Shown here: positions 28,744-37,435 of the stretch, one piece after another
Layout of the letters: each line of letters opens with the position of its first letter
How positions within the stretch are numbered: the stretch's first letter is position 1
NCBI GenBank assembly: GCA_002746605.1
Contig: PDPT01000039.1
Coordinates: forward strand, 1-64,000
Direction of reading: 5' to 3'
DNA length: 64,000 nucleotides
DNA from: Ignavibacteriota bacterium
GTDB taxonomy: Bacteria; Bacteroidota; Ignavibacteria; Ignavibacteriales; Melioribacteraceae
Position numbers and translations under genes: made by a program
Notes under the pieces: model-generated
The model's database searches: none
What the model was told of the DNA's origin: nothing
Seen by the model: only the letters and a program-made list of their open reading frames with translations

Positions 28744-29058
28744 ATGGTTGACAAAGGTTATTTAGAACAAAAAATTATATCTGTGATAGAAACAGTTTAC
28801 GATCCTGAAATTCCGGTTAATATTTATGAGCTGGGAATGATTTACAATGTAAAAGTTGAAGATAATGCCGATGTTGAAATCACGATGACATTAACTTCTC
28901 CCGCTTGTCCTGTTGCTGAGTCTTTGCCTATCGAGGTACAACAAAAAATTAAAGAGATAGATGAAGTAAATGAAGTGAACATAAATCTGGTTTGGGAACC
29001 TCCATGGAATAAAGATATGATGAGTGATGAAGCAAAATTAAATCTCGGATTTTTATAG
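28744..29058 (+). CDS. SufT/MIP18-family (DUF59) Fe-S assembly factor
   Basis: A 104-residue MIP18/DUF59 domain protein, involved in Fe-S cluster maturation or delivery. The conserved 'VYDPEIPVNIYELGMIYNV' and the reactive cysteine motif 'TLTSPACPVAES' (Cys55) are present, as is 'VNINLVWEPPWNKDMMSDEAK', all typical of bacterial SufT or PaaD-like domains. It follows sufS by 11 bp and is part of the suf operon. The position supports a SufT role over a phenylacetate one. Confidence 0.92.
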   Translation: MVDKGYLEQKIISVIETVYDPEIPVNIYELGMIYNVKVEDNADVEITMTLTSPACPVAESLPIEVQQKIKEIDEVNEVNINLVWEPPWNKDMMSDEAKLNLGFL

Positions 29059-29123
29059 TTCAAAGAATGTGCGGTTATAAAATTGCTCTCAATAAAGAAA
29101 ACTAAAAAAAGTATTTTGCTACA

Positions 29124-29585
29124 ATGAAATTTACAACACAAGAAGAATATGGTTTAAGGCTTTTGGTAAGACTTGGTTATGCCTACAATAAAGGTGTCGG
29201 TTTAACTATTCCCGAAATTAGTGAACACGAAAATTTATCTCAACATAATGTTGCAAAAATTTTACGTATTTTAAGACTTGGTGGTTTATTAGAAAGTGAA
29301 CGCGGAAGACTTGGCGGTTATGCTTTAACGAGAAATCCCAAAGAGATGCTTATTAGTAATATTCTTGATGTTCTTGGCGAAAAATTTTTTGATATAAATT
29401 ATTGTAACTCTCATATATCTGATAATGAAATGATGATTTGTAAGCATACTGCGAATTGTTCAGTAAGATCTTTATGGAGAATAATTCAATATTCAATTGA
29501 TAATGCAGTTAAAGATTTAACTTTAAATGATTTGTTGCAAGAAGAGACATTTTTGTTTAAGCAAATTAATAAGCAGGTTTCTTAA
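29124..29585 (+). CDS. Rrf2-family Fe-S-sensing transcriptional regulator (IscR/SufR-like)
   Basis: A 153-residue Rrf2 regulator with an N-terminal winged helix ('MKFTTQEEYGLRLLVRL', recognition helix around 'LSQHNVAKILRILRLGGLL', then 'ERGRLGGYALTR'). Three cysteines, Cys94, Cys106 and Cys112 (C-x11-C-x5-C), are in the position where IscR and relatives bind a [2Fe-2S] or [4Fe-4S] cluster. As last gene of the suf operon (65 bp after the SufT-like gene) it is the natural regulator of that operon, perhaps through the inverted repeat at 23767-23790. Autoregulation is an inference. Confidence 0.9.
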   Translation: MKFTTQEEYGLRLLVRLGYAYNKGVGLTIPEISEHENLSQHNVAKILRILRLGGLLESERGRLGGYALTRNPKEMLISNILDVLGEKFFDINYCNSHISDNEMMICKHTANCSVRSLWRIIQYSIDNAVKDLTLNDLLQEETFLFKQINKQVS

Positions 29586-29592
29586 TATTGCT

Positions 29593-32427
29593 TTATCCGT
29601 TGCTGCATTTATCAACTAAGTAAATGATTGAATTGTACTCAATGCCGCTGTAGAGCGATAAACCAATTTCGCAAGTTCTGCTCGAAGAATAACCACTTCT
29701 GCAATTATTTTTAACTACTGTTTTTTTCAAATTAGAAAGTGCTGAGTTATTTAATTCAGGAAATGTAAAACCTCTATCACCTGCAAATCCGCAACAATTT
29801 ATATCTTCGGGAACAATAACTTTATCAGAACAAGCATTTGCAATGTTTAATAGTTTATCTACAAGTTCCATTTTGGTTGTACTGCATGTAGAATGAATTG
29901 CAATCGGTTCGTTAGTTTTGGTTATTTCTAAATTTTGTAAAATTTCATCAGCAATAAATTCAACACTGTCATAAATTGTAATATCGGTTAATTTATTTTT
30001 TCCTAAATATTCCTTAAAAGTTTTAACACACGGACTAGTATCAAAAACAACCTGAATATTATTTTTTTTATTTATTTCTTTTAGCGAGTTGTATAACTCA
30101 TCAGCTTTTTTGTTTGCTGCATCAATATAACCTTTACTTGAAAAAGGCATTCCGCAACATAAATTATTTAAGTTCTTAGGATATATAATATTAAAACCTG
30201 CTTTGGTTAAAAGTCTTTTGAATACTGTAGATTGGTCTTCCTTAAATTTGCTATCGGAATAGGTTCCCATTGATCTGCTGATACAACTTGGGAAATAAAT
30301 AATTTCTTTGTTATTGTTCTCTTGAATTATATCCTTAAAATCAGCACCTGAACCTTTTGGTAAAAATTTATTCCACATTGGGATTTTATTGTTTGAAATT
30401 TTCCTCAAGAACATCGATATATTGTGTAGAAAACCTACACCCAAAATATTTCTAATAAAATTTACCAAACTTAAAATTTTCTTTAATAAGAATGTAATTT
30501 TACTAAAATGATTTACAAAGAAATCAGCAATTTTACTATTCAATGGAATAATGTTCTCTTTACGGATAGTTTTTATAAGCTTGCCGGTATCAATATCAAC
30601 CGGACAGCTAAGCTCACATAAACCATCGGTTGCACAAGTGTTGTTCCCAAAGTAATTATAACTTGTTTGCAACTCATTAATTATTTCTTTGCTGCCATTA
30701 CTTTTTTCAAGTCTATTAATTTCCCTCCAAACCGCTATTCTTTGTCGAGGTGTTAATGTCAAATTTTTAGAAGGACAAATATTTTCACAGAAACCACAAT
30801 CTATACATTTATCAATCATGGGATTTACAATCGGGGTTTCTTTTATGTTTTTAATATAAATTAATTCATCTAAATTGATTAACACACCGGGATTAAGGAT
30901 CTCAGTCGGGTCAATTGCTTTTTTTATTCTCAGCATTAAATTATAAATTTCATGTCCCCATTCATACTTTACAAAAGCAGCCATATTTCTCCCCGTTCCA
31001 TGTTCCGCTTTTAAGGAGCCGTCATATTTTTTTACAACTAACTTAACAACATCCTGCATAAATTTTTGATAACGTTTTACTTCATTTATATCATTGAAAT
31101 CCTGTGCAAATACAAAATGAATATTTCCGGAAAGTGCATGTCCCCAAATAATAGTTTTAGTATAATCATGAACTTTGAAAAGATTTTGTAAATCCATTAC
31201 GGCATCGGCAAGTTTATTTGTCGTAAAATTTACATCTTCAATGATTACGGTTGTTCCGGGTTTTCTTGACTTACTCACGGAAGGAAAAAGTCCTTTTCTA
31301 ATTTTCCATAACTTTAAATATTCGGTAGGAATTTTAGTAAACTCAATAGGTCTTATGGTTTCAATTGATTTCAAATTAGATTGTATTTCAGAAATATTTT
31401 TATCCAATGCTTCAATTGTTTCTGCGGAAGTTTCAATGAGCAATGCAGCTGCATTTTCATTTAATTCTTTTAAGTATTCTGGCATTCCTTTTTTATTTTC
31501 TACTGATTTTAAAGATGCTCTATCCATAATTTCTGCAGCATCCACCGGTAGTTTTTTTAAGATTGGTATTGCCGAACAAGCACCTTTTACACTTGGAAAA
31601 ATAATTAATGATGAAGCTTTGTTAGGTAAAGAGGGAACTGTGTTTAAAGTAATTTCAGAAATAAAACCAAGTGTACCTTCAGCTCCAATCATTAAATGTT
31701 TAATTATATCTGTAGGGGCTTGGTAATCTGTAAAGGAATTTATTCCGTAACCGGTTGTATTTTTTATTTTATATTTTTTCTCAATTCTATCTTTTAATTC
31801 ATTATTATTTGATATTTCAGATTCAATGTTTTTAATTTCAGTTATTATATCTTTATGAGTTTTAAGAAAATCTTGGCAGCTCTTTTGGTCGGAAGTATCA
31901 AGAAGTGTTCCGTCAGAAAAAATTATTCTTAAATCTTTAAGAGTGTTGTAAGAATTTTTTTCAGTACCACTTGTCATTCCGCTTGCATTGTTTGATGCTA
32001 TGCCAACAACAGTTGCAGCATTTATCGAAGCCGGGTCGGGACCAATTTTTTTATTAAACTCATTTAATCTTAAATTTGCTTGTATGCCAAGTGTTGCTGG
32101 CGAAAGAGTAATTGATTGCTTATCATCACTAATCTTTATCTGATTCCAACTTCTATCGGCAACAAGTAAAACCGAAGCGGAGATTGATTGTCCGGATAAA
32201 CTTGTGCCCGAAGCTCTAAATGTGATTGGAATATTTAGTCTGTAACATGCTTTAATTACATGAATAGCTTCTTCTTCAGAAATAACTTTTACAACAAGTT
32301 TAGGAGTTAATCTATAAAAACTTGCGTCTGTACCAAAGGCAAAAGTTCTTAGCTTATCAGTATAAACTCTTTCTTTCGGGATAACATGATCAATATCAGA
32401 TAATAAAGAGTTAAAATTGTCTTCCAT
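29593..32427 (-). CDS. FAD-linked oxidase / Fe-S / CCG-domain dehydrogenase (D-lactate or D-2-hydroxyglutarate type)
   Basis: A 944-residue fused dehydrogenase. The N-terminal half is a GlcD-like FAD domain (FAD_binding_4, about 35-180, with RASGTSLSGQS; FAD-oxidase C domain about 270-515, with 'GHALSGNIHFVF' and 'EHGTGRN'). Next come two ferredoxin-type Cys groups (CIDCGFCENICP at 541-552 and CATDGLCELSCP at 598-609), then two CCG domains with CCGMPFSSKG and CCGFAGDRGF. The same fusion occurs in E. coli YdiJ and in D-lactate dehydrogenases; electrons pass from a D-2-hydroxyacid to a quinone-side acceptor. The exact substrate cannot be told. It converges on the Rrf2 gene (7 bp gap) and is 6 bp downstream of aminopeptidase P. 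Confidence 0.9.
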   Translation of the reverse strand: MEDNFNSLLSDIDHVIPKERVYTDKLRTFAFGTDASFYRLTPKLVVKVISEEEAIHVIKACYRLNIPITFRASGTSLSGQSISASVLLVADRSWNQIKISDDKQSITLSPATLGIQANLRLNEFNKKIGPDPASINAATVVGIASNNASGMTSGTEKNSYNTLKDLRIIFSDGTLLDTSDQKSCQDFLKTHKDIITEIKNIESEISNNNELKDRIEKKYKIKNTTGYGINSFTDYQAPTDIIKHLMIGAEGTLGFISEITLNTVPSLPNKASSLIIFPSVKGACSAIPILKKLPVDAAEIMDRASLKSVENKKGMPEYLKELNENAAALLIETSAETIEALDKNISEIQSNLKSIETIRPIEFTKIPTEYLKLWKIRKGLFPSVSKSRKPGTTVIIEDVNFTTNKLADAVMDLQNLFKVHDYTKTIIWGHALSGNIHFVFAQDFNDINEVKRYQKFMQDVVKLVVKKYDGSLKAEHGTGRNMAAFVKYEWGHEIYNLMLRIKKAIDPTEILNPGVLINLDELIYIKNIKETPIVNPMIDKCIDCGFCENICPSKNLTLTPRQRIAVWREINRLEKSNGSKEIINELQTSYNYFGNNTCATDGLCELSCPVDIDTGKLIKTIRKENIIPLNSKIADFFVNHFSKITFLLKKILSLVNFIRNILGVGFLHNISMFLRKISNNKIPMWNKFLPKGSGADFKDIIQENNNKEIIYFPSCISRSMGTYSDSKFKEDQSTVFKRLLTKAGFNIIYPKNLNNLCCGMPFSSKGYIDAANKKADELYNSLKEINKKNNIQVVFDTSPCVKTFKEYLGKNKLTDITIYDSVEFIADEILQNLEITKTNEPIAIHSTCSTTKMELVDKLLNIANACSDKVIVPEDINCCGFAGDRGFTFPELNNSALSNLKKTVVKNNCRSGYSSSRTCEIGLSLYSGIEYNSIIYLVDKCSNG

Positions 32428-32433
32428 AAAAAA

Positions 32434-33825
32434 TTATTTTTTTGAACAAGCCTCTTCAACTTCTTCAACTGTTTTAGGAATTGGTTTCCCTAAAATTTTG
32501 TAACCATTTTTAGTTAAAAGAATATCATCTTCAATTCGTATGCCACCAAAGTTGTTATATTTTTTTACAGTAGAATAGTTGATAAATTCCGCATGTTTCT
32601 TCTCTTTTTTCCATTGCTCAATTAATGCGGGAATAAAATAGCAACCGGGTTCTACGGTAATAACAAAACCTTCTTTCAATTTTTTACCTAATCTCAAATA
32701 AGCCAATCCAAACTGATTGCTTCTTTCAATTGATTTATTGTAACCGACATAATTTTCACCAAGATTTTCCATGTCATGTACATCTAAGCCCATCATATGC
32801 CCGAGTCCATGAGGAAAAAATAAAGCATGTGCACCTGCCGCTACTGCTTCATCTACATCTCCTTTCATTAAACCTATATCCTTTAATCCTGAAGTAATAA
32901 CTCTTGCAGCTTGTAAATGAATATCTTTGAATTTAATTCCCGGTTTTATCATTTTTATTGCTTGAAGTTGGGAATCGAGAACAATATTATAAATATCTTT
33001 TTGTTTTTTTGTGAATTGACCGTTAACGGGGAATGTTCTTGTAATATCGCTGGCGTAACCTTCAGTTGTTTCTGCACCGGAATCAAGTACGGCAATTTGT
33101 CCGGCCCTCATAACATTATTATGAGAATGGTTGTGCAGAGTTTCTCCGTGAACGGAGAAGATTATTGGGAAGGAAACTCCGTTGCCTTTCGATAAAGCAA
33201 TTCCTTCAACCACACCAAAAACTTCTCTTTCAATAATTCCGGGTTTAGTCAATTTCATTGCAAGAGTATTCATTTCGTAGCTTATATCAAGGGCTTTTTC
33301 TATTTCAACAATTTCTTCATTACTCTTTATAGATCTTTGTTTTACAACAGCTTTAATAAATTTTTTGGATACTTTATCATTTATCTTTGAGTGTTTAATA
33401 TTTAATAATTTAGATAAAAACAAAACGTTATCAGCTCTGTACTGCGGGAGGAAGTGAATGTTCCTTTTATTTTTTTTTGCTTTATCTAAATAATTACTCA
33501 ATTTGGAAAAAGATTTAACCTTATGAACGCCAACTTTCTCAGCTTTATTTTTGATCGTATCATCATGTCCCATCCAAATTATATCATCAACAGGACGATT
33601 ATCACCAAAGATTATTTCCTCATTTTTTTCGAGATCAATTATTGCGGCAACACCGGGTTCATTTAAGCCCCAATAGTAAAGGAAAGTGCTATCTTGTCTA
33701 TAGTGGTAAGTGTTGGATGCAAAATTCATAGGCATTTCATTATTACTCAAAAAAAGTAAAACACCTTTGGAAAATTCTTGCTTTAAAGTTTCTCTTCTGT
33801 TTTCATAAGTTTTTGTGTTAAACAT
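32434..33825 (-). CDS. Xaa-Pro aminopeptidase (aminopeptidase P, M24B)
   Basis: A cytoplasmic metallopeptidase removing N-terminal residues before proline. The 463-residue protein has the AMP N-terminal domain (about 1-150, 'SNTYHYRQDSTFLYYWGL') and a pita-bread M24 domain whose dinuclear metal ligands are all visible: Asp248 and Asp260 (LDSGAETTEGYASDITRTF), His343 (GLGHMMGLDVHDM), and Glu in VTVEPG and in GIRIEDD. Its stop is 6 bp from the FAD dehydrogenase gene on the same strand. An AAGGAG ribosome-binding site precedes the ATG at 33825. Confidence 0.95.
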   Translation of the reverse strand: MFNTKTYENRRETLKQEFSKGVLLFLSNNEMPMNFASNTYHYRQDSTFLYYWGLNEPGVAAIIDLEKNEEIIFGDNRPVDDIIWMGHDDTIKNKAEKVGVHKVKSFSKLSNYLDKAKKNKRNIHFLPQYRADNVLFLSKLLNIKHSKINDKVSKKFIKAVVKQRSIKSNEEIVEIEKALDISYEMNTLAMKLTKPGIIEREVFGVVEGIALSKGNGVSFPIIFSVHGETLHNHSHNNVMRAGQIAVLDSGAETTEGYASDITRTFPVNGQFTKKQKDIYNIVLDSQLQAIKMIKPGIKFKDIHLQAARVITSGLKDIGLMKGDVDEAVAAGAHALFFPHGLGHMMGLDVHDMENLGENYVGYNKSIERSNQFGLAYLRLGKKLKEGFVITVEPGCYFIPALIEQWKKEKKHAEFINYSTVKKYNNFGGIRIEDDILLTKNGYKILGKPIPKTVEEVEEACSKK

Positions 33826-33979
33826 TACAACTCCTTGTTAATTCATACAGCAAATATATAAAAACATTTAATGTGATTTGGACAATTGTTTATTTCAGTA
33901 TAAATTTATGTATATGTTTGATATTAAAAAATTATTTTTTATATATGAAATACAATAATTAAAACTCTAAGAGGTAAAT

Positions 33980-34339
33980 ATGAAGACTAAGTTAATAATA
34001 TTATTCGGTTTTATTGCAATATCTTGGTTAGTTTCTTGCAGTTCAAAAAATGAAGTTAAGATTCAAGAAAATATTTCTAAATCAGATAGTTTAAAATATG
34101 TAGAAGGTACAATAATTATGGTAGGAAATGAGCCTTTTGTAGAATTGGCGTTAAATGTAAATGATTCGTTAGTTTATGTTTTAGATTGCCCAAAAGAAAT
34201 GCAAGATAGTTTGAAACAAAAACAAGGTGAAAGTTTTATAATTTATTATTCGGATAAAATAAAAAATGAAATCGGTACAAAATTAATTGTAACCGAAAAT
34301 AAAAAAATTGAAAAACAAACTAAAGAAGGTGAAAAATGA
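33980..34339 (+). CDS. Small lipoprotein of unknown function
   Basis: A 119-residue lipoprotein with lipobox WLVSC (Cys20) followed by a short beta-rich domain ('VEGTIIMVGNEPFVELALNVNDSLVYVLDC') that looks like a small OB-type or DUF-like barrel. No catalytic motif is visible. An exact TAnnTTTG (TATGTTTG, 33913-33920) lies upstream. Its stop overlaps the start of the secreted peptidase (ATGA, 34336-34339), so the two are translationally coupled and may act together at the surface. Confidence 0.75.
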   Translation: MKTKLIILFGFIAISWLVSCSSKNEVKIQENISKSDSLKYVEGTIIMVGNEPFVELALNVNDSLVYVLDCPKEMQDSLKQKQGESFIIYYSDKIKNEIGTKLIVTENKKIEKQTKEGEK

Positions 34340-36645
34340 AAAAAAATCTGATATTAATTTTAGTGTCTTTTCTTTTAACAAGTAATATATGGGCACAATA
34401 TTCTAAAGTAGAATTGGCGAAAGAAACGGAAGTTCGTAAATCTTATAAGCTCGATCCTCAAATTTTACTTAAAAAAGAAAATGAGAAAGTTGAAAAATTT
34501 TTAAGAGAAAATCCTACATATTTTGAAACACAAAAACTACTTAAAAAATCTGCTTGGAATTTTACAGTTGGGAGCAAAAAATCATGGTTTTCTATTGATT
34601 TTACAAATCAAGAGTATTATTCTGTTGCCTCTACTTGTAGAGCAGTTGGAACAAATTGTTATATTTTTGTTGAAGATGATATCTGGAATTCGAGAGTTAC
34701 TGCTGATAATGTAACTGCAGTTATGAATGCTTTCGATAATTCAACTCCGGCTAATCCAAATAGAGGAATTTATGATATTACTACATCTACTTTTGGTGAT
34801 CCTCCGAATGTTGATGGTGATGATAAAATTATAATCCTTATTCTTAATATAAAAGACGGTTCTGACGGAAGTGGCGGTTACGTTGCCGGATATTTTAATT
34901 CTATAAATGAAATATTTACTGAAAATAGTAATAATGCAGAAATTTATTATCTTGATGCAGACCCTGCTAATCTTAGTACACAAGCAGGTTTAGAAAATGT
35001 AATGAGCACAACTGCTCACGAATTTCAACATATGATTCATTTTAATTATCATGATGGAACTTCCAGTAAGCCAAGACAATTAGTTTTTATGAATGAAGGT
35101 TGTTCTCTTGTCTCGGAAGTTTTATGCGGATATCCCGTTTATAATCAAAGCTTGTTTAACGGAGAGTATAATCATTATCTTTTTGATTGGAGAAACCTTG
35201 CCGAGAATGATGATGTATTAAGTGATTATTCAAGAGCCGCAAGATATTTTACTTATATGTATGAACAATTCGGTAGTGATTTTCTAAGTAAGTTTGTTAA
35301 AAGTAAGAAAGTAGAAATTTCAGGTATAAATGATGCATTAAGTAAATTAGATGTAGCAACTAACCTAAGATTTGCTGAATCTCTAGAACATTGGTTTTTA
35401 GCAAATATTGTCCATGATCCGGGTATAGATTCTAAATGGGGTTACTCTACCGAAAATATTACTCCTGTTAACTCGTTAAGTATTTTTAACCCGAATTATG
35501 TGTCAGAAGATGTTACTGTTGAAAGAGGTGCTGCCGATTATATTTCATTTGTTAACGGAAAAAATTTAACGGTTAATTTTGATAACTACAATATTGAAGG
35601 ATTAAAATTTAGAGCTGTTATCTTTTATGGTAACGGAAATATTGAAGTAAATGAACTGAATCCTAAAACTGAATACACATATCCTGAATTTGGAAATACT
35701 ATAGAGAAAATTACTTTTGTTATTTCTAACAGTAACATAGAAAGTACTTATAAATACGGCTGTGTTACTTCGGGCGAAACTGCTACAGTTGAATTGGCTT
35801 ATGATAAAAATAAACCAACCGGAGTTTTACGTTTAAGTGATAAGGATACTGTATGTGTGGTCTTTGATGGTGTTCCTAATTCCAAATTGGATTCAATAAA
35901 AGTAGCGCTTCGCCAAGCAGGTTCCGTATATGGAGGAATTTATCAATATACAGGTTCAGTGAGACCAACGCCACTTGGTAAAAAATTAAAAGATTTGACA
36001 GTTACTTCTACAATTACTGAAAAACCTTCATATCCTTATCCTGAGCCTTGGCCTAACTGGGTTACCGTAGATGTTTCAGAAGATAATATAGATATATCAA
36101 AACCATTTGTTGCTGCTTTTGTTGTTGAAGGTACTTACCCTGAAAAAAATAGAATTATGATAACAGAACAAGAAAAGGCAGATAATCATAGTTTTACTTA
36201 TCTTAATAATCCGAGTTCGGGAAACCCTGCTTGGTATTATATTTCTTCCAGCGATGCAGGAGATTCTGTTTTTGCTTATTTAATAAGAGCTTATGCAGCT
36301 CCTACAAAAACTGATATAGATGAAAACAGCAATGAAATATTACCGACTGAATATAATTTATCTCAAAACTATCCAAATCCATTTAATCCGGTAACAACAA
36401 TAAATTATACTATTCCGTCAAATGTGAAACGGTTTACTAATTCTATGACCGGTGAAATGTCAAATGTAAAATTGATAGTTTATGATATTCTTGGAAACGA
36501 AGTGGCAACCTTGGTTAATGAGCAACAAAATCAAGGGAACTATCAAGTTAAATTCGATGCCTCTAATTTGTCCAGTGGGATTTATTTTTATAAACTACAA
36601 GCAGGTAATTTTGTAGCAACAAAGAAAATGATTTTGCTCAAATAA
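34336..36645 (+). CDS. Secreted zinc metallopeptidase with type IX secretion sorting domain
   Basis: A 769-residue extracellular protein with a signal peptide (to about residue 20, IWAQ). The zinc site is HEFQH (228-232) with a likely third ligand Glu254 in FMNEGCS, a gluzincin arrangement like that of immune-inhibitor-A/neutral-peptidase relatives. A beta-rich middle follows (about 380-660). The C terminus is a type A T9SS sorting domain, 'LSQNYPNPFNP' to 'ATKKMILLK' (about 672-769). T9SS should export it and anchor or release it at the surface. The sorting domain carries an unusual 14-codon insertion (36418-36459). It overlaps the preceding lipoprotein by 4 bp. The protein substrate is unknown. 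Confidence 0.88.
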   Translation: MKKNLILILVSFLLTSNIWAQYSKVELAKETEVRKSYKLDPQILLKKENEKVEKFLRENPTYFETQKLLKKSAWNFTVGSKKSWFSIDFTNQEYYSVASTCRAVGTNCYIFVEDDIWNSRVTADNVTAVMNAFDNSTPANPNRGIYDITTSTFGDPPNVDGDDKIIILILNIKDGSDGSGGYVAGYFNSINEIFTENSNNAEIYYLDADPANLSTQAGLENVMSTTAHEFQHMIHFNYHDGTSSKPRQLVFMNEGCSLVSEVLCGYPVYNQSLFNGEYNHYLFDWRNLAENDDVLSDYSRAARYFTYMYEQFGSDFLSKFVKSKKVEISGINDALSKLDVATNLRFAESLEHWFLANIVHDPGIDSKWGYSTENITPVNSLSIFNPNYVSEDVTVERGAADYISFVNGKNLTVNFDNYNIEGLKFRAVIFYGNGNIEVNELNPKTEYTYPEFGNTIEKITFVISNSNIESTYKYGCVTSGETATVELAYDKNKPTGVLRLSDKDTVCVVFDGVPNSKLDSIKVALRQAGSVYGGIYQYTGSVRPTPLGKKLKDLTVTSTITEKPSYPYPEPWPNWVTVDVSEDNIDISKPFVAAFVVEGTYPEKNRIMITEQEKADNHSFTYLNNPSSGNPAWYYISSSDAGDSVFAYLIRAYAAPTKTDIDENSNEILPTEYNLSQNYPNPFNPVTTINYTIPSNVKRFTNSMTGEMSNVKLIVYDILGNEVATLVNEQQNQGNYQVKFDASNLSSGIYFYKLQAGNFVATKKMILLK

Positions 36646-36657
36646 GCCTTTGTGTAA

Positions 36658-36709
36658 TTCTCTACTCTCTGTGGTGAAAAGTTATTCACCACAGAGAAGA
36701 CTGAGAGAA
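36658..36709. repeat. Palindromic intergenic repeat between convergent genes
   Basis: A perfect 12-bp inverted repeat, CTCTGTGGTGAA (36667-36678) and TTCACCACAGAG (36685-36696), with a 6-base loop. It extends outwards as an imperfect match (TTCTCT...AGAGAA). It lacks a T run, so it is not a standard terminator. The 'TTCACCACAGAGAA' wording resembles short intergenic repeats I recall from many environmental bacterial genomes. No second copy is seen here. Confidence 0.7.
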
Positions 36710-36711
36710 CA

Positions 36712-37407
36712 TTAAAAATTCGGTGTAAGTTTTTTCCCTTTATGAAAGTTGAAAATAATTTGTGCAGCTTCTTTTGGATCATCGGTTACAGAAAATAAAT
36801 CCAAATCTCCGGGACTAATGTAACCGTTTTTTAATTGAGTATTTTTTACCCAATCTAATAATGGTGCCCAAAATTCTTTTCCCATAAAAACAATTGGTAC
36901 TTTACTGGTCTTACCAGTTTGTATTAAAGTTAGAACTTCAAAGCCTTCATCAACTGTTCCGAATCCGCCGGGCATTACTATGTAACCTTGTGCATATTTA
37001 AAAAACATTAACTTTCTTACAAAGAAATATCTGAAGGTTAAAAGTTTATCCGTATCTATATAAGGATTTGCTCCTTGCTCGTGAGGTAATTCAATATTTA
37101 TTCCTGTGCTACTTCCATTTGCTTCTTGAGCTCCGCGATTTCCTGCTTCCATAATTCCGGGTCCACCGCCTGTTGTAATTCCAAAGCCTTTATAGACAAG
37201 TTGTTTAGCTGTTTCAACGGTTAGTTTGTAATAGTGCTCTTCGGGTTTTGTTCTTGCCGAACCAAAAATTAAAACACTTGGTTTTATTTTTGCCATTCCT
37301 TCAAAGCCTTCAACAAACTCCGACATTATTCTAAAGATACGCCACAAATCTTCTTGAGAATCTTGTAGCTGTTGTTCTATTTCAGTATTGTTATTAGTTT
37401 TTTCCAT
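36712..37407 (-). CDS. LOG-family (TIGR00730) protein, possible nucleotide 5'-monophosphate phosphoribohydrolase
   Basis: A 231-residue Rossmann-like protein of the LOG/YgdH family; characterised members cleave the N-glycosidic bond of nucleoside 5'-monophosphates, including cytokinin ribotides. The two signature motifs are present: GGGPGIMEAGNRGA (80-93) and PGGFGTVDE (146-154). There is a short charged N-terminal extension (about 1-40). It is last in a minus-strand series, 28 bp after the nucleotidyltransferase gene. A link to that operon's chemistry is possible but unproven. Confidence 0.92.
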   Translation of the reverse strand: MEKTNNNTEIEQQLQDSQEDLWRIFRIMSEFVEGFEGMAKIKPSVLIFGSARTKPEEHYYKLTVETAKQLVYKGFGITTGGGPGIMEAGNRGAQEANGSSTGINIELPHEQGANPYIDTDKLLTFRYFFVRKLMFFKYAQGYIVMPGGFGTVDEGFEVLTLIQTGKTSKVPIVFMGKEFWAPLLDWVKNTQLKNGYISPGDLDLFSVTDDPKEAAQIIFNFHKGKKLTPNF

Positions 37408-37435
37408 TAATTCTTCCTATTCCAAATCTTAATAA

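Noticed and set aside
31175..31726. 183-codon plus-strand frame inside the FAD dehydrogenase
   Set aside because: Antisense to a conserved coding region; no motif or start signal.
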